Shown: in pieces, positions 22,179 to 34,380 of the stretch
Numbering within the stretch: the stretch's first letter is position 1
Layout: each line of letters starts with the position of its first letter
Assembly: GCA_022835595.1 (NCBI GenBank)
Contig: BQUP01000005.1
Location: 62,001 to 126,000, forward strand
Origin: Cystobasidium ongulense
Lineage: Eukaryota; Basidiomycota; Cystobasidiomycetes; Cystobasidiales; Cystobasidiaceae
Length of the DNA: 64,000 bases
Direction of reading: 5' to 3'
Notes under the pieces: generated by a model
The model's database searches: none
What the model was told of the DNA's origin: nothing
What the model saw: the letters and a program-made list of their open reading frames with translations, nothing else
Position numbers and translations under genes: made by a program

Positions 22179-23975
22179 GGTGGTCGTGGGTCGATGGCGA
22201 TGATGCTGGCTGTCGTTGCTCTTCAAGCTAGCTTGCTGGCGCGACCGAGGCGCCTATTGCAGCGGCAGCAGCAGCACACCTGGGCAGCTGGGCGTGCTGC
22301 TTTGTATGGCCAGGGTGGTGGGGCGAGGTGCAGGCTGGTTCACGCGGTTCGGGTTGTCGTCTGCAAGAGAGCGAGAGAGCGAGCGAGCAGGCGAGACGAG
22401 ACGAGCAGGCAGCCGTGCAGCCAGTTGGGCGAGCGACAGGGTGACAGCGCATGGCAGCAGAGTTAGCATATACTCGCATACACATGTAGCGGTTGGAGCA
22501 GCTCACCGTCCACGTCCGGCTGTGCATGGACAAATGTGCTCTGAGTGTATCGTTGCTGCTTGATTGCCGCCTGGATGATGCTGCTCGCTCTTTCGCAGGC
22601 AATCGACGGTGCGACGAGTGGGTGTGCGAGAGCAGGAGTGTAGTACTGCTCTGTGACACTTCCAAGATGATGTAGCTTGCCTGTGGGTATCAGCAAAAGG
22701 ACGAAAGCCGACAGGCAGGTGTGGGTCCTGCACCGCGACAACGATAGTGGCGTCCAGACTGGCTCAGGCAAGCACCTTGGTCTGTACGCGCTGCAGGTCG
22801 ATGAGTTCCTCTGCAGTCACGATGACATGGCCTCAAACTACCTGAAGAGATTCCCAGAAAGCTTCAAATTTCTAGACAGACAGACAAAGTCCGAGCATGG
22901 CCTTCTGTTGTAGCTGACGGTGTGTATCTGAGCTCCGGCTCTACCATGACAAACCTCGACTCCAATACGGTGCGAGGACCTTCACGACATCTCGTGTATT
23001 GCATGCTGATAATGATGCGATATCCTCTAATTTCCTGCCGGATTATGGCTGACAGTGCAGTTAACACGTGCTTGTAGACTCGGATATGCTTCATCGTCAT
23101 CCGTTACCGTTCAGCCGCTAGACGATTTACTGAAGCTACGGCCAGTCTTGCTCTGTCCCTCTCTATCTCTATTCCAGCAGTATTTCAAGGTGGAGTGGAC
23201 CCACTACCTGCTGTCCGGCACCTCAGACCCTCCAACACAGACTGCTAGGTGATTGTACGCATCTCGTTTAGCAGCAATAATAATAATGCAGGCGACTCTC
23301 GAAGTGGACGCAGAAGCCTGTTATAGTTGCACAGCAGCCTGTTTATACCCCTCAAGGAACCCAGAATCGAATAGCGAAGGCTTAAACACCCTCAGTCTGC
23401 ACGATAGCGGATTCCTCGGGTGCAGGAGTCCCTGCATGGCGACGTGAAGCACGCGACTACTACAGCGTTATCGCGGCGGTTCAACCCCCTCATGTCGGCA
23501 ACAGACAGGCACAAGCACGGCTATAAGTTACCTAATTGCTTGCATTTACTTTAAATTTAACACGACGCTTTCATGGCTCTTGACAATCAGTCGCAGCTTC
23601 CCCAGCTTTCAACGCCACTAAAATCATCCATTCGAAAGTGGCCGTCCCGAAAAGCAGTTTTCGCCTCGGATAGCAAGATATGAGAGAAAAAGGTAAGGAA
23701 GAACGTCATGAAGACCATGACTGAGCACTTGCGGCTGTCGGAGCTTGCACAAGTGTCGGCGTTTGGCCTCACCTGCAAAGCTTGTTACAGAGCTTGAGAA
23801 CAATATTCTTCGAAGGTACCCGCCATATCGCACAATCGTCACCAAAAATGTGGCGGAACACTCTATGATTTGATTCACGACTGGCCTTTCCCTCTCCTCC
23901 CGTCTCTCTTTCCTTCTTTTTCATTCACAGAAAATCATCCTCTGCGAAACAACAAGACTATAAACAAATCCAAAC
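22179..23975. promoter_or_regulatory. Divergent promoter region of CDC55 and the alcohol dehydrogenase
   Basis: 1.8 kb with no convincing coding sequence. A GA/GCGA-rich low-complexity stretch spans about 22365-22425, probably in the CDC55 leader. The last 80 bp before the dehydrogenase ATG are CT-rich and then A-rich, as is usual just upstream of strongly expressed fungal genes. Confidence 0.45.
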
Positions 23976-25701
23976 ATGTCCTCTTATCCTGAAGTATTCG
24001 AAGGCTGGGCCGCTCACGACAAGGAGTGCCTCAAAGGCAACTTCAAGAAAACTCAGTACAAGCCAAAGGTGAGTGTCTGACTATGGAAAGTGGTCACTTT
24101 CGAGTTGTGTACTGATACGGTACTCCTCTCTGCTGGTAGACTTGGACCGAGAACGACGTTGATATCAAAATCAAGGTAAGGAGGTCCGATCTCGTCATTA
24201 CCTAGGATCACTTGAAATCTGATTATCTCCCCACAAACAACAGTACTGTGGTATCTGCGCCTCCGACTTACACACTGCAAGCAGTGGATGGGGTGAAGTC
24301 GAGGTAAGCACCACATTCCCAAGGCGAACATGGCCTCATCGATCACGGTCGATATGTGCTCTTTCAAATGTTCCACTGACTTATTCGTCTCCTGCTTACT
24401 ACCACAGTACCCAATTGTTGTTGGTCACGAAATTGTGTAAGTCACAACGATCCTAAGGCCACAAACGTTCCCCATTCTGACCACCCTTCCCTCGAATATA
24501 CAGTGGCGAGGCTGTCAAGGTCGGAAAGAATGTTACCCACGTCAAGGTCGGCGACATCGTCGGTGTTGGTGAGTACCCACTATTTGATGGACTCACACCT
24601 TTTCTGACTAGACTGCTATGGTGCAGGCGCTCAATGCGGTAGTTGCTTGACTTGCGGCCAATGCAAGGACCACCGCGAACCATACTGCGACAATGGCCAA
24701 GTCGGAACTTACAACGGAAAGGTTGGTAATTTTCAGTATTTTATCGTGTGAAAACTTTCTAATGGCATAAATCGTTCTGCAGTTCTACCTTGAGGGTCCC
24801 GATAAGGTGGGCAATCTGCTATACCCGTTTAATTACAAACATCTGACCAATATTCTTTTCAATCTACAGGGAGATAGATCTCAGGGAGGATACTCCAACT
24901 ACAATCGTTCTCCAGGACACTTCGTCATCAAGATCCCTGACGGTAAGTTCGCCTTGCAAGGTTTCCTGCTGTCACAAGCGAGCTGAAATCTCCCGATCTG
25001 CAGGAATCGACGGTGCTCAGGCAGCCCCATTCTTGTGCGGTGGTGTGACTGTCTACAGCCCTCTAAAGCAATATGGAGCTGGTCCCGGCAAGGCTGTCGG
25101 TGTTATCGGACTTGGTGGTCTCGGTGTAAGATCTCTAATCCTCGGACTAATTCTCAAACTGTGAGACAGCACTGACAGATTGTACGTTATACAGCACTAT
25201 GCAGCCATCTTCGCCAACGAGATGGGTGCGGACGTCACAGTCATTTCTCACTCGAACAGCAAGGAGGAAGACGCAAAGAAGATGGGCGCCAAGCGCTTCA
25301 TTGCTACTCACGATGATGACAAGGTGTTCACCAAGGAGGGCAACAAGCGCTCTTTGGATCTCATCATTTGCACTACCAACGACCCCAAGATGCCCCTACA
25401 AGGCTACCTTCAGCTTCTCAAGCCAGGCGGTCACCTCATCTTCGTCGGTCTACCTGAAGGAGGTCTACCCAATATCCACCCTGCCATTTACATCTTGAAC
25501 AACGTTCATATTGGTGGGTCTGCTATTGGATCTCCTGAGATCATCAACGAAATGTTACAGCTTGCCAAGTCGAAGAACATCCAGGGATGGATCAAGAAGT
25601 TTGACATGAACGATGTTAACAAGGCTGTTCCGTCCATGCACGCTGGTGATGCTCGTTACCGTTACGTTCTCGTCAACCAGGAGAACGGCGGCAAGCTTTA
25701 A
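23976..25701 (+). CDS. Zinc-dependent alcohol dehydrogenase, ADH6/cinnamyl type, NADP(H)
   Basis: Medium-chain dehydrogenase/reductase of 367 residues, reducing aldehydes to alcohols with NADPH. There are ten exons, the shortest being 24783-24806 (24 nt) and 24408-24436 (29 nt). Catalytic zinc ligands are in CGICASDLH and GHE; structural zinc cysteines are spaced C-x2-C-x2-C-x7-C around QCGSCLTCGQCKDHREPYC. The cofactor motif is GLGGLG, split by the last intron. RSQGGYSNY and the C-terminal DARYRYVLV match the ADH6/7-like class, which prefers NADPH. It is probably cytosolic and acts in aldehyde detoxification or fusel-alcohol formation. Phase closes across all joins. Confidence 0.93.
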
Positions 25702-25742
25702 ATGAGGATATAGACATAAAACATATCTAATATTTGTAGCAA

Positions 25743-25928
25743 CTAAAGAAACTTGACTAGAATGAATAGAGCGCTCGTGATGAGCACAAGAAATCCATGA
25801 TGACCCACATCGCTCATCATTTTCATCGCCTTTTGACTTGCCTTGTGCATTGCCTGTACCCAGGCGAAGCCTCCGAAGCTTCCCGTGACCCGTCCAGTGT
25901 GGGCGTTCTTCATCGTTTGGGATCGCAT
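25743..25928 (-). CDS. Possible tail-anchored micro-protein (61 aa)
   Basis: A single-exon ATG-to-stop frame converging on the dehydrogenase 3' end, 41 bp past its stop. The N-terminal two thirds are basic and Gly/Met-rich; the last 18 residues are hydrophobic (FLVLITSALFILVKF), which would suit a C-terminal membrane anchor. I do not recognise it. It could equally be a chance frame in 3' untranslated sequence. Confidence 0.3.
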   Translation of the reverse strand: MRSQTMKNAHTGRVTGSFGGFAWVQAMHKASQKAMKMMSDVGHHGFLVLITSALFILVKFL

Positions 25929-26073
25929 GAAGTCCTTGACTTACTGGTCGTGGTCCCTTACAGCCTGTGTAAAACACGTGATTCCTTGGATCTGTATTCG
26001 GGCTGTATTCCATTGTGGCTGCGCATCAATGCTTTCTACTACATACACTCAATTTGGTGGACAACACACAGCG

Positions 26074-27855
26074 ATGTCAGGAACACGCGAAGTCGTCACG
26101 GAGATGCAGCTCCAGAGGCTGAAAGTGTGAGTGCCTCCGAAGAGTCCATACATATTCGAAATGATTCTGACGGGGTAGCTGCTCGTCCATGACAGACCCG
26201 AGCTCAAAGCTCTGTGTCGACAGCGCAGCCTCGCTGTCTCAGGCAACAAAGCAGCTCTGATATTTAGACTGTTACCGGACCTACCAAGCGCCTCATCGCT
26301 TACACACAAAGCTGCAGCCACTTCGGCCTCGTTGGCCATTTCCGATCAGCCTTCGAAGAATACCTCTTCTACTCTTACCGTTCCTCCACCTATATCCGTC
26401 TCGCTACATACGGCTGAGGCTTCGGAAACTCGACATGCTGAAAACACAGTCGCTGCGTCTGCGGGTGTCCTAGCCTCTGTTGTACTGCCTTCAAAGCGAC
26501 CTTATGCTGAAACGACATTAACGCTACCAGCATCTATTCGGCCTGCCAAATCTGTCAAAGTACTTACCAAGACAGTCTCAGCTACTGCGTCAGCGGATCT
26601 ACCTCTCAAAAAGTTCCAAGTACTGCGTCCTGCAATGCCTTTAGTTCCGGAGAGCTCGCCATCAGGATATGCAATCTCAGTCTCAGATCCCTTGATTTCG
26701 GCGCAACCGCCCCTGACTTTACAAGACCTTGCAAACCAATACGTTTGGCTCCTGCCTTTACTGGGCCAGACAGACTTTCAGTCTTTCCTACCCAACAGCA
26801 TAACGCCCGGCTGTCTTCAGGCTGTCACGGCTTACCTATTGACTCGAGTGTATTGCCTGGTAGGCCAACACGAAACAGACTCGCTTTCAGCTGCGTCTTT
26901 GTCGGCAATTCCCAAGATGGAAACTATTCTACTCCTGGTCTCGGGTGTCTATCAGTGCTCTTTCGGCGATGATTCGAAACACACGTTTGTCGGAGCTACA
27001 GGTGAAATTATCAGTTCGGATGACAACATCCGGCCAGATTGGTCTACTTTTCTAGCGACGTCAGAGAATAATCAAGATGAATCTAGTCTTATCTCCTTGG
27101 TCAGAAACCAAGACGATGAATCGTTCGAGAGGGGGATCAGCAAAGCCTTCAGGAAAAGACTGTCAGAAATGAAAGACCGCGATGTAGCCAATGAATTACT
27201 GGCAGTGGCTGAGAGCTATGTGCTCGCTCATGTTGCAGTGAGTCATTGCTCAAACTTAGTATTCAGCTTCTGACGCTTTTGCTTTACAGCCCAATGCAAT
27301 CAGTGGCGCTTGGCAGTCGGTGCACTACCAATGCGCTGACTTTCAGGGAATGTCAAAGGATGGCGGGGCCTTGTCGAAAGCTAGCCATACGGTGGGGTTC
27401 TTCCTGTGAGTAATGTAATGACAGTGTTCGTCGCATCTACTTCAAGCCAATTCCGCTCTCCTACATGACTTCCCTCCAGACCTGAAGCCCACTTGGTCGA
27501 AAGCGTATCGAGTGCTGGTCTTCACGTTTCGCTTGCGGTGGTTCAGACTACTCATAGATCCCAGTGAGTCGTTACACTCTCCTAGGTTATCAGGTTTTTT
27601 GCCAGCTTACCAGAAATCCCCAGTTTTGTCTTTCGCGCATCAGGCCAAATTGTTGGCGAAGGCGATGAAGGCGTGTTGCCACTCTTTCAAGAGCTGTTAG
27701 GATGTGATGCACTAGGACGACGTCCGAAGAGTCTAGCTGCTCCCAATGGACTCATTAGGTGAGATGCGCTCAAGTCCCGGAATCGTCCTTTATGCATAAA
27801 GTATGCAGCAACTAGCACGTGACTCTCTAGACATCAACGTAAGGATATAACATAA
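26074..27855 (+). CDS. SAP-domain protein, otherwise uncharacterised
   Basis: 484 residues from six exons (26074-26126, 26196-27237, 27290-27405, 27480-27563, 27624-27758, 27831-27855). Residues 10-40 form a SAP helix-extension-helix motif (LKALCRQRSLAVSGNKAALI), a DNA-binding module of nuclear proteins. A Ser/Ala/Pro-rich linker follows, then a globular region from about residue 160 onward that I do not recognise; it includes FGDDSKHTFVGATGEI and VFRASGQIVGEGDEG. There is no SP-RING, PINIT or kinase motif, so it is not a PIAS/Siz ligase. A chromatin or DNA-associated role is inferred from the SAP motif alone. The last exon is only nine codons including the stop and is the least certain join. 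Confidence 0.7.
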
Positions 27856-28270
27856 TTTGTGACAATTTCGGTGTATGGCTAGTCATACTGCTCGACATTT
27901 TTAGAGGAATCAATGTGCATTGCCAGAAAAGAGCGCATTCGCGACTTGCTCAAGAGCCGCTAATCTGTACTCAGCCGGCTTACTTTCCTGAAGCTTGTCA
28001 ATTATCCGACATACAAGTGACTCTGTTGGCCTTGGATGCTGTTATTGAGAAGACATTGAATGAGGAGCTAATAGTCTGCCCATAATCTGGCTACGCTGAA
28101 CAGGGTGTCTAACGACAACTCTTCGCCACTCGAATTACACCTTTTCGTGGATCAATGCCCACCGGGTCCTTTTTATAACAACCAACGAATGAATGTCGCT
28201 CACTGTGCACAAGGCTGACGACAGCCATGCTATATAGTGCGTGTCATACTACCTAGATACGCTCTCTTGT
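27856..28270 (+). promoter_or_regulatory. Region upstream of NUP192
   Basis: 415 bp between two genes on the same strand; holds the 3' end of the SAP gene and the NUP192 promoter. No gene seen. Confidence 0.35.
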
Positions 28271-31200
28271 ATGAACACTGACGCGCGCTTGTTCGCGCCG
28301 GACCTTGACAGCACCTTTGGGAAAGCGCTCGAGCAGCTTGCAACCCGCGATGGACATCTCACCCCACCTCTAGAGGCGTTCTTGGCCTCCAATTCAGCCA
28401 AGCTCGCTGCATGCTCCCAGCCCTTCGGGACCCCGCAGCCTGCTTCAAGATCCAAAATCGATACTGGCAAGTTCAGTGCAGGGTCTGGAGAGTCTGTAAC
28501 GCTGGGCGAGCGGGAGAAAGATACAGTCAAGCGGTTGTCCGACAAGCTGCAAGTTGATGAGATTGAGGCTGCTGTGCTTCTCAAGAGCTACAGACGAAGG
28601 AAAGGCGAGGATACTAGCATTGATGTCGAGGCCAGCTTGTGCAGGAGCGACGCCTTTTGGCAAGAGGTTACGGCTTTTGTGCTTGAAGAACAGTTGCGTG
28701 TCGTACAGCTAGTAGCCTTGCTACTTCGCAGCGGTGAGTCCCCGCGCAATTGCCCTTGCCTCCGGTGAATCAAGAAGCTGAACTCTTTGTGCAGCCGACT
28801 TCGAAGCTCGCATTCCTGCGGAAGTCGTCCAGCGGTTCACCGCAGAGGTGACAACGTCTCAGTTCGCACAAGTTCTCCTTGACAGAGTCTTATACCTAGC
28901 TACAACACCTGTGCCTACATCAGCCATCCCTTATTCTCCGCTATGGGCCAAGTTCTGGGTTCAACAACAGAAGGGGCTGCTCGAGGTGTACTTTCTCCTG
29001 TACTACAATCGCCTCTTTCCGAACGGCAAATCACTCAGGAGCGTGCTCGACTTCGTACAAAAGATTGTCTGGGGAGCACACCAGGCTAATGAAGGGCTTT
29101 TCGACGGCGAGGCACAAGCTCTGGCTCAGGACGTTGGCGCTTTGTGCCATTTGATCCTAATCGAGAATATGAATCTCGAGAGAGCAGCATCTCCTGAAGC
29201 CGAAGAATTCACCCTAGTCCCGGGCAAGCCTCTTTCTGAAGACGAGGTCTTGCATCCGCAAACTTTGGAGGATATTCATCAACGCATACTAAATCTCGTT
29301 GGTCAACATCCGCGTCAAAGCGCCCTGCTTGCACTTTCATGGGCTTCTCTACTCTTCCGTATAACGGAATCTATAAGTAGCGTACCTCTGCCAGAGACAT
29401 ACTACGAAGTCGCTCAACAGATTCTCCCGGTCGACCTCCAACCTCGTAAAGGCAATCTTTCTGCGAAAGCCAATGCTAGCGAGCAAGCATTATGGCAACA
29501 GTTAGCTACCCATGCTCTGTCGCCGCACATCGCATCCCTCGACTTTCTGTGCGAGATGCTCGGGACTCCACTCATGTCGTCAAGCGATTCAATTGGCTCG
29601 TCGAGCTTGACCTCCGTCGACCCCAATGTCGCCGGCTATCTCTCCGTTCTACGGTCCGTGCTCGCCTCTTTATCAAGACTTGTACATCCGACCTATCTCC
29701 CGGCCCACCAATTTGACAGTCTTGTTGCCGCTTTCGAGGCAATGTATGCCAATCCCGAAGCGAGCCTTCTACGCGGAAATTTCTGGGGTCTCTTTGCAGA
29801 GTCTGATAGCAATCCAATTAGAGAGGAAGAATGGCAAATCTTCGAAGTCGCAGCAAAACGGTTCCCTGTGGAAGTGAGACCGCTGACCCGGATGCTCCTG
29901 TCAGTCTCCGGAGGTAGAAGCTCAGAATTGATGGAAGTAGTCAGTACGCCCATCGTCCAACAAGAGGAGGATACTCAATACATAGCGACCCGCTGCGCAG
30001 ATCATACCGTGCAGTACCTCGCCCGGCCGCAGACTCTTACGCAAAGTTTGCCGGCTATCTCACCCCTTATGCCATTACCGTACGAGCCTTCCAGAGTAAG
30101 CAGTGCAAGTCCCATGGACATAATCGCAACACGACCCATCCATATCTCCCCCTCCCTCACAATCCCTGCTGGTACACCTGGACGTGTCGTCAGCCCCTTC
30201 GACCAGAGACCTCTCATTGTATCATGGGACCTCGCTAGCTCAGGCGACGCCTCGCTGTCAATATTCCGACTGTATGGAGATTACATCAAAGCCTTTACTA
30301 CCAGACTCTCCGGCAAAAAACTTGTGAACCAAACTACAGCTGCTTCTGATGACCTGTTCGAAACATCCGGCGATCAAGGTGTACCACAATCCTTTTTTCG
30401 TCCCCTGGAAGAACAACTTTTGGACATCACGTCTGCAGTAGCTTTGTAAGTTGACATTTGATATCTCCAATCGAGGAAAGAGTATCTGACCGTTACGATT
30501 GTCCAGGTTACGCAACGTCCTGCAGCGTCTGCCGAGCAAGAACGAACAAATTCTACAAGCCACCTTTGGCGATGTACGAGCTGGCATTCGAACCTTATTT
30601 ACGTTACTTGAGCGCACTGCAATCATGGACCATGCCGCAGCTTTGTTCGTGGTAACAGCCAACGTCATCACTGTCCTTCTAGCGACACATCCTGATGAAA
30701 TTTGGACGTTACTTCGAGGTTCAGACGTTGTCTTTCCACTCGACAAGAGCTCGGCTATACCAGTATGGGGCTCCAGGGCCAATACCAGCAGCAGGAGCAC
30801 CTTGATACAGGACAAAGTATTGGGGGAATACAGTCGAACGCTCGCTTGCTTGGAAGTCGTGCAAGGCCTAGTCTTGCAGGCGCAATGGTCTGTTACATCA
30901 GACCCACCTTCGGAGATCAAGGCAACCGTTCTAAAACGAGCTATTCATTGGACGATCACATCTGTATTCACGAGCTATACGACCTGGAAATATCGCAACT
31001 TACGGCAAAAGTTCGAGATTGGAACACGGCTGGCGGATATTTTGATTGGAATCCTTCAGGAAACGCTCTCTGAAGCACGAGGCAATGTCTCTGAAGCGCT
31101 TAACGTAGCCTCACAAGCTCTGTTTATTCTTCCTGGACATGCCCACCTATCAGCATTGATGAGCATGGTTGAGTCTGGAAATAGTGTCCTCGCCACACTG

Positions 31201-34200
31201 CAGCGTCTAGGCAAAACGGTAGACTGCTCTATAGTGGAGATCTGTATACATCGGCACCTCCAACTCATCAATCGTATACTGCAGCTATCCCGTCGCGAAG
31301 CCGCCAACTCACCAGCGATGATAGAAAGGTTGCTGTTCGCACACGACAGCGACAGTCTCTTCCGCTCGATTCTGCCCGACGCTTCACAAAGTCCCATATA
31401 TATGCTCATCGAGTATGTCGTGAATTGCAGTACTGCAAGCATTGCGACCGAAGCGGCAGGTATTCTCACGAAGCTTTGCCGGCTCAGTGTCGTCTGGGGT
31501 CCCCCGTCCGAACGACCATCATTCCTGTCACACCTCGGAAGTATTCGGGACACAGAGGCCATAATAAACCGCCTAGTAGAACTAGCAGGAGACCCCTTCG
31601 GAGATGTAGACCTTCAATTGGCTACTTGGCGTCTATTGACCGCTATCTTAGCCAGCCAGCCGGGATTTTCGGCTCTACTTGTCGCCGGACGGCAGGCTCT
31701 AGATCAATTTGGGAGTCTAGAAACCCCTGTCATACAACGTACCGCATCTCTTACCCTAGCTATGGACGTCGTCTATGGGTGGGAAGAGGCCTGGAAAGTG
31801 CAGCCAGCCATCCTATCTGCAGCTCTCACATTCTTACTGGAACTCTGGCAAAATTACGCAGAATCCAGCAAAACACTGCTCTTCGTCCGGCAAGAGGAGA
31901 AGTTATGGTCTACTCTCTTGGATATCCTGCAACACTCGCAATCGATGCAGCATATCGAAGATACTGGATACGAGACAGATATTGATTTACAGCTGGATCA
32001 AGTGCACCGCTCCTATGCACAGGCTGCAGCTGCAGCGCTGTATGCTTTCGAACTTCAAGCTTCTTCTCCATCCACATCTATAAATGTTTCATCAGATCAA
32101 GAAGTCTCCATCAAAGTCTTCCGTACTTTCCTATGTGATTCCGCAAACGTACGTAAGTGCTGTCAAAGTGCTGCTCAGGCAGTTTTCGATGAGCTCCAAG
32201 TTAGCAAGATCAAATCGGAGATTTCGAAATCGATGCCTGGACTAGATCTAGACTCGTACATACAGCTCAGGCTTGTCGACTGCCCTCCTCACGGGCCGAA
32301 TTTCTACTATGATGCACCACTCTTGGCTAAAAGGCTTGTCGGCTATTCGCAACGAAGCCCTTCCCCAACAGAGACGAATGAAAAGTACCTCAATAGCATA
32401 CACCAGGCCAACACACTTTGGTCTCTCGCAGATGCAGAAGGGGCTCGCTTGAGGGCTACCTCCACATGGTTCCTAGCTGGTCTCGCATACGTCAAGATTG
32501 ATCACCAAATTGCGCTTTCTTTACAAAGCGCATGTGATACTCTGTTGCAAGCATGCCGGATTGAGCAAGAGGCGACGGCGGTGGCAGAAGCACATTACGC
32601 TGGCAGTCTTCAATTGACTTTAGCCATGTTGCAGCACCTCTCGTGGCAGCAGATAGACTGCTCGACAGACTTCGTTACTGTCCTGATAACCCGCTTAGGC
32701 AGCATCATTACCAATGATACTTTCCCTGTCGACGTGAACTTGCGAAGCACACTACATGCTTACCCGAAGACAGTGTTCAAGCTGGCTTATCACGGCTATC
32801 GTATTCAATCAAAGCTTTCCGCCCCATCGACACTCAAGAAGAACGCAGGCGCGAAATGTTACGAAGTCACAGAAACATCATTATCGTCGTGTCTACGTGC
32901 TTACAGCTCCCTGGTTCTGGCTGCAAAAGACCCAAGCGCAGCCAAATTAGTCAGTGACGACCTTGCATGGGCAGCTGCAGCAATCTGCGAAGTCCTGTCC
33001 TCTACGCTCTGCCCATCGAGCTCAACCTGGTTGGCCTACTGTGTTGACAGCGACTTCTTCCGCCACTGCTTCGACTACATTGCTGCTACATCGTTCGGTG
33101 GGAGAGACGCGTCTATTGCACGTTCCATCCTGGATACTCTCTTAGCCATGGCTGGTGACTCGCGTGCCGCGGAAAAGATGGCACTAGAAGGTGTTGTCCA
33201 CACCCTCTGCAATAATGCTATGTCCGATACACTTCAAGCCGGCATGCTCCAAGAGCAGACAGCAATCAGCGGCGGGCGTGAACAAGATTACTTTCGCTAC
33301 AAGATCTGGATTCTCTTCATATCTATTGTAACGCAGCTGGTCTGTCATCTTGGGAACAGTGTTGCATTTATGGATCAAGAGGTTACCACCTTTATGCAAA
33401 TGTATCGCTTGCAACTGCAACAATCCCTGCACTGGAACACAGACAAGCCGCTTCCGCTCTCTGCATTGCGAGAGATTCGAGCTGTCCTGACTTTGCTCTC
33501 GATCTGCGTCAAGTCCACTTTGGGCAGAAACCACTTGCGAACGCCAGCCCAGGAACTCCTCCAAGCATCACTCAAAACACTCCCTCAGCTCGTCTACCTT
33601 TTACAACATCCAAATCTCCTAGTATCCCTGATCGAACCGACGACGGCAGCTGAGAGCGACTGGCTAGCATCGGACTCCGGTAGAACCGATGCTGTGGATC
33701 TTAGCGACTTCCATGCACATCCTGTAGTGGCCAGCCTATGCCAGGAGGTGTTTAGTCTGTGTTGGCTTATAGTCTCAACCCTCGTTGCACACACTCAATG
33801 CTTCAAGATTCTCGTCGGTGATCGCGTGGACTGGCCTAAGGACCGTGTAATTATCGCTGCTGTGAGTTCGCTCAATTCACAACCCGGCAAAGAAGACAGC
33901 TAATGTGTATTCTTCACGCAGAATGCGAATGTGTCTCTGGACGAATCCGCCACTTTTGGAACGCTATTCGATTTAGCGAGGTTCTGCACAGATGTGATCC
34001 GCCATTGCTTGACTGAACCGTCACCGTCGCAAGGCAACTCGGCTTTGCCTCAGTACAGTTCGGTGGCTATGAGAGCGACAGCAGAGCAATGTTTCGAAGG
34101 TACATTGCTTTTAATGAGTACACAAGTTGCGTTGACAGTCCAGCAGCAAGACGTCGCTGGTACTGAAGACAGAGCCGCTCAACGCGCACGGAGAGATTTG

Positions 34201-34314
34201 AAGGAGCTTGCTTCTGATCTCGTAGAAGAGTTCCTGGACAAAGTTTCCAATCAGCAGCGAGCGCAAGAGAAGAAGCTTCCTGACTTACTTAAAAGTTTCG
34301 TTTTACGATTATAG
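28271..34314 (+). CDS. NUP192: Nucleoporin Nup192 (Nup205 family), inner-ring scaffold
   Basis: Very large alpha-helical protein of 1,953 residues in only four exons (28271-28733, 28795-30445, 30507-33861, 33922-34314), forming part of the nuclear pore inner ring with Nic96, Nup53 and Nup59. The N-terminal segments KLQVDEIEAAVLLKSYRRRK, FWVQQQKGLLEVYFLLYYNR and QSALLALSWASLLFRI fit the family's D-shaped N-terminal domain, and the rest is an uninterrupted run of helical repeats. It is longer than yeast Nup192 (about 1,680), with extra loops. A GTG-initiated extension upstream exists, but the first ATG gives a natural start. Confidence 0.88.
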
Positions 34315-34380
34315 GTTTTACGAATATAGAAGGTTACTCTTGATGTACTTGTACTTGGAAATGCTGTTGTACAAATTCCT

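Noticed and set aside
26074-27855. SUMO E3 ligase (PIAS/Siz) as identity of the SAP gene
   Set aside because: Only the SAP motif is present; the PINIT domain and SP-RING cysteines are missing.
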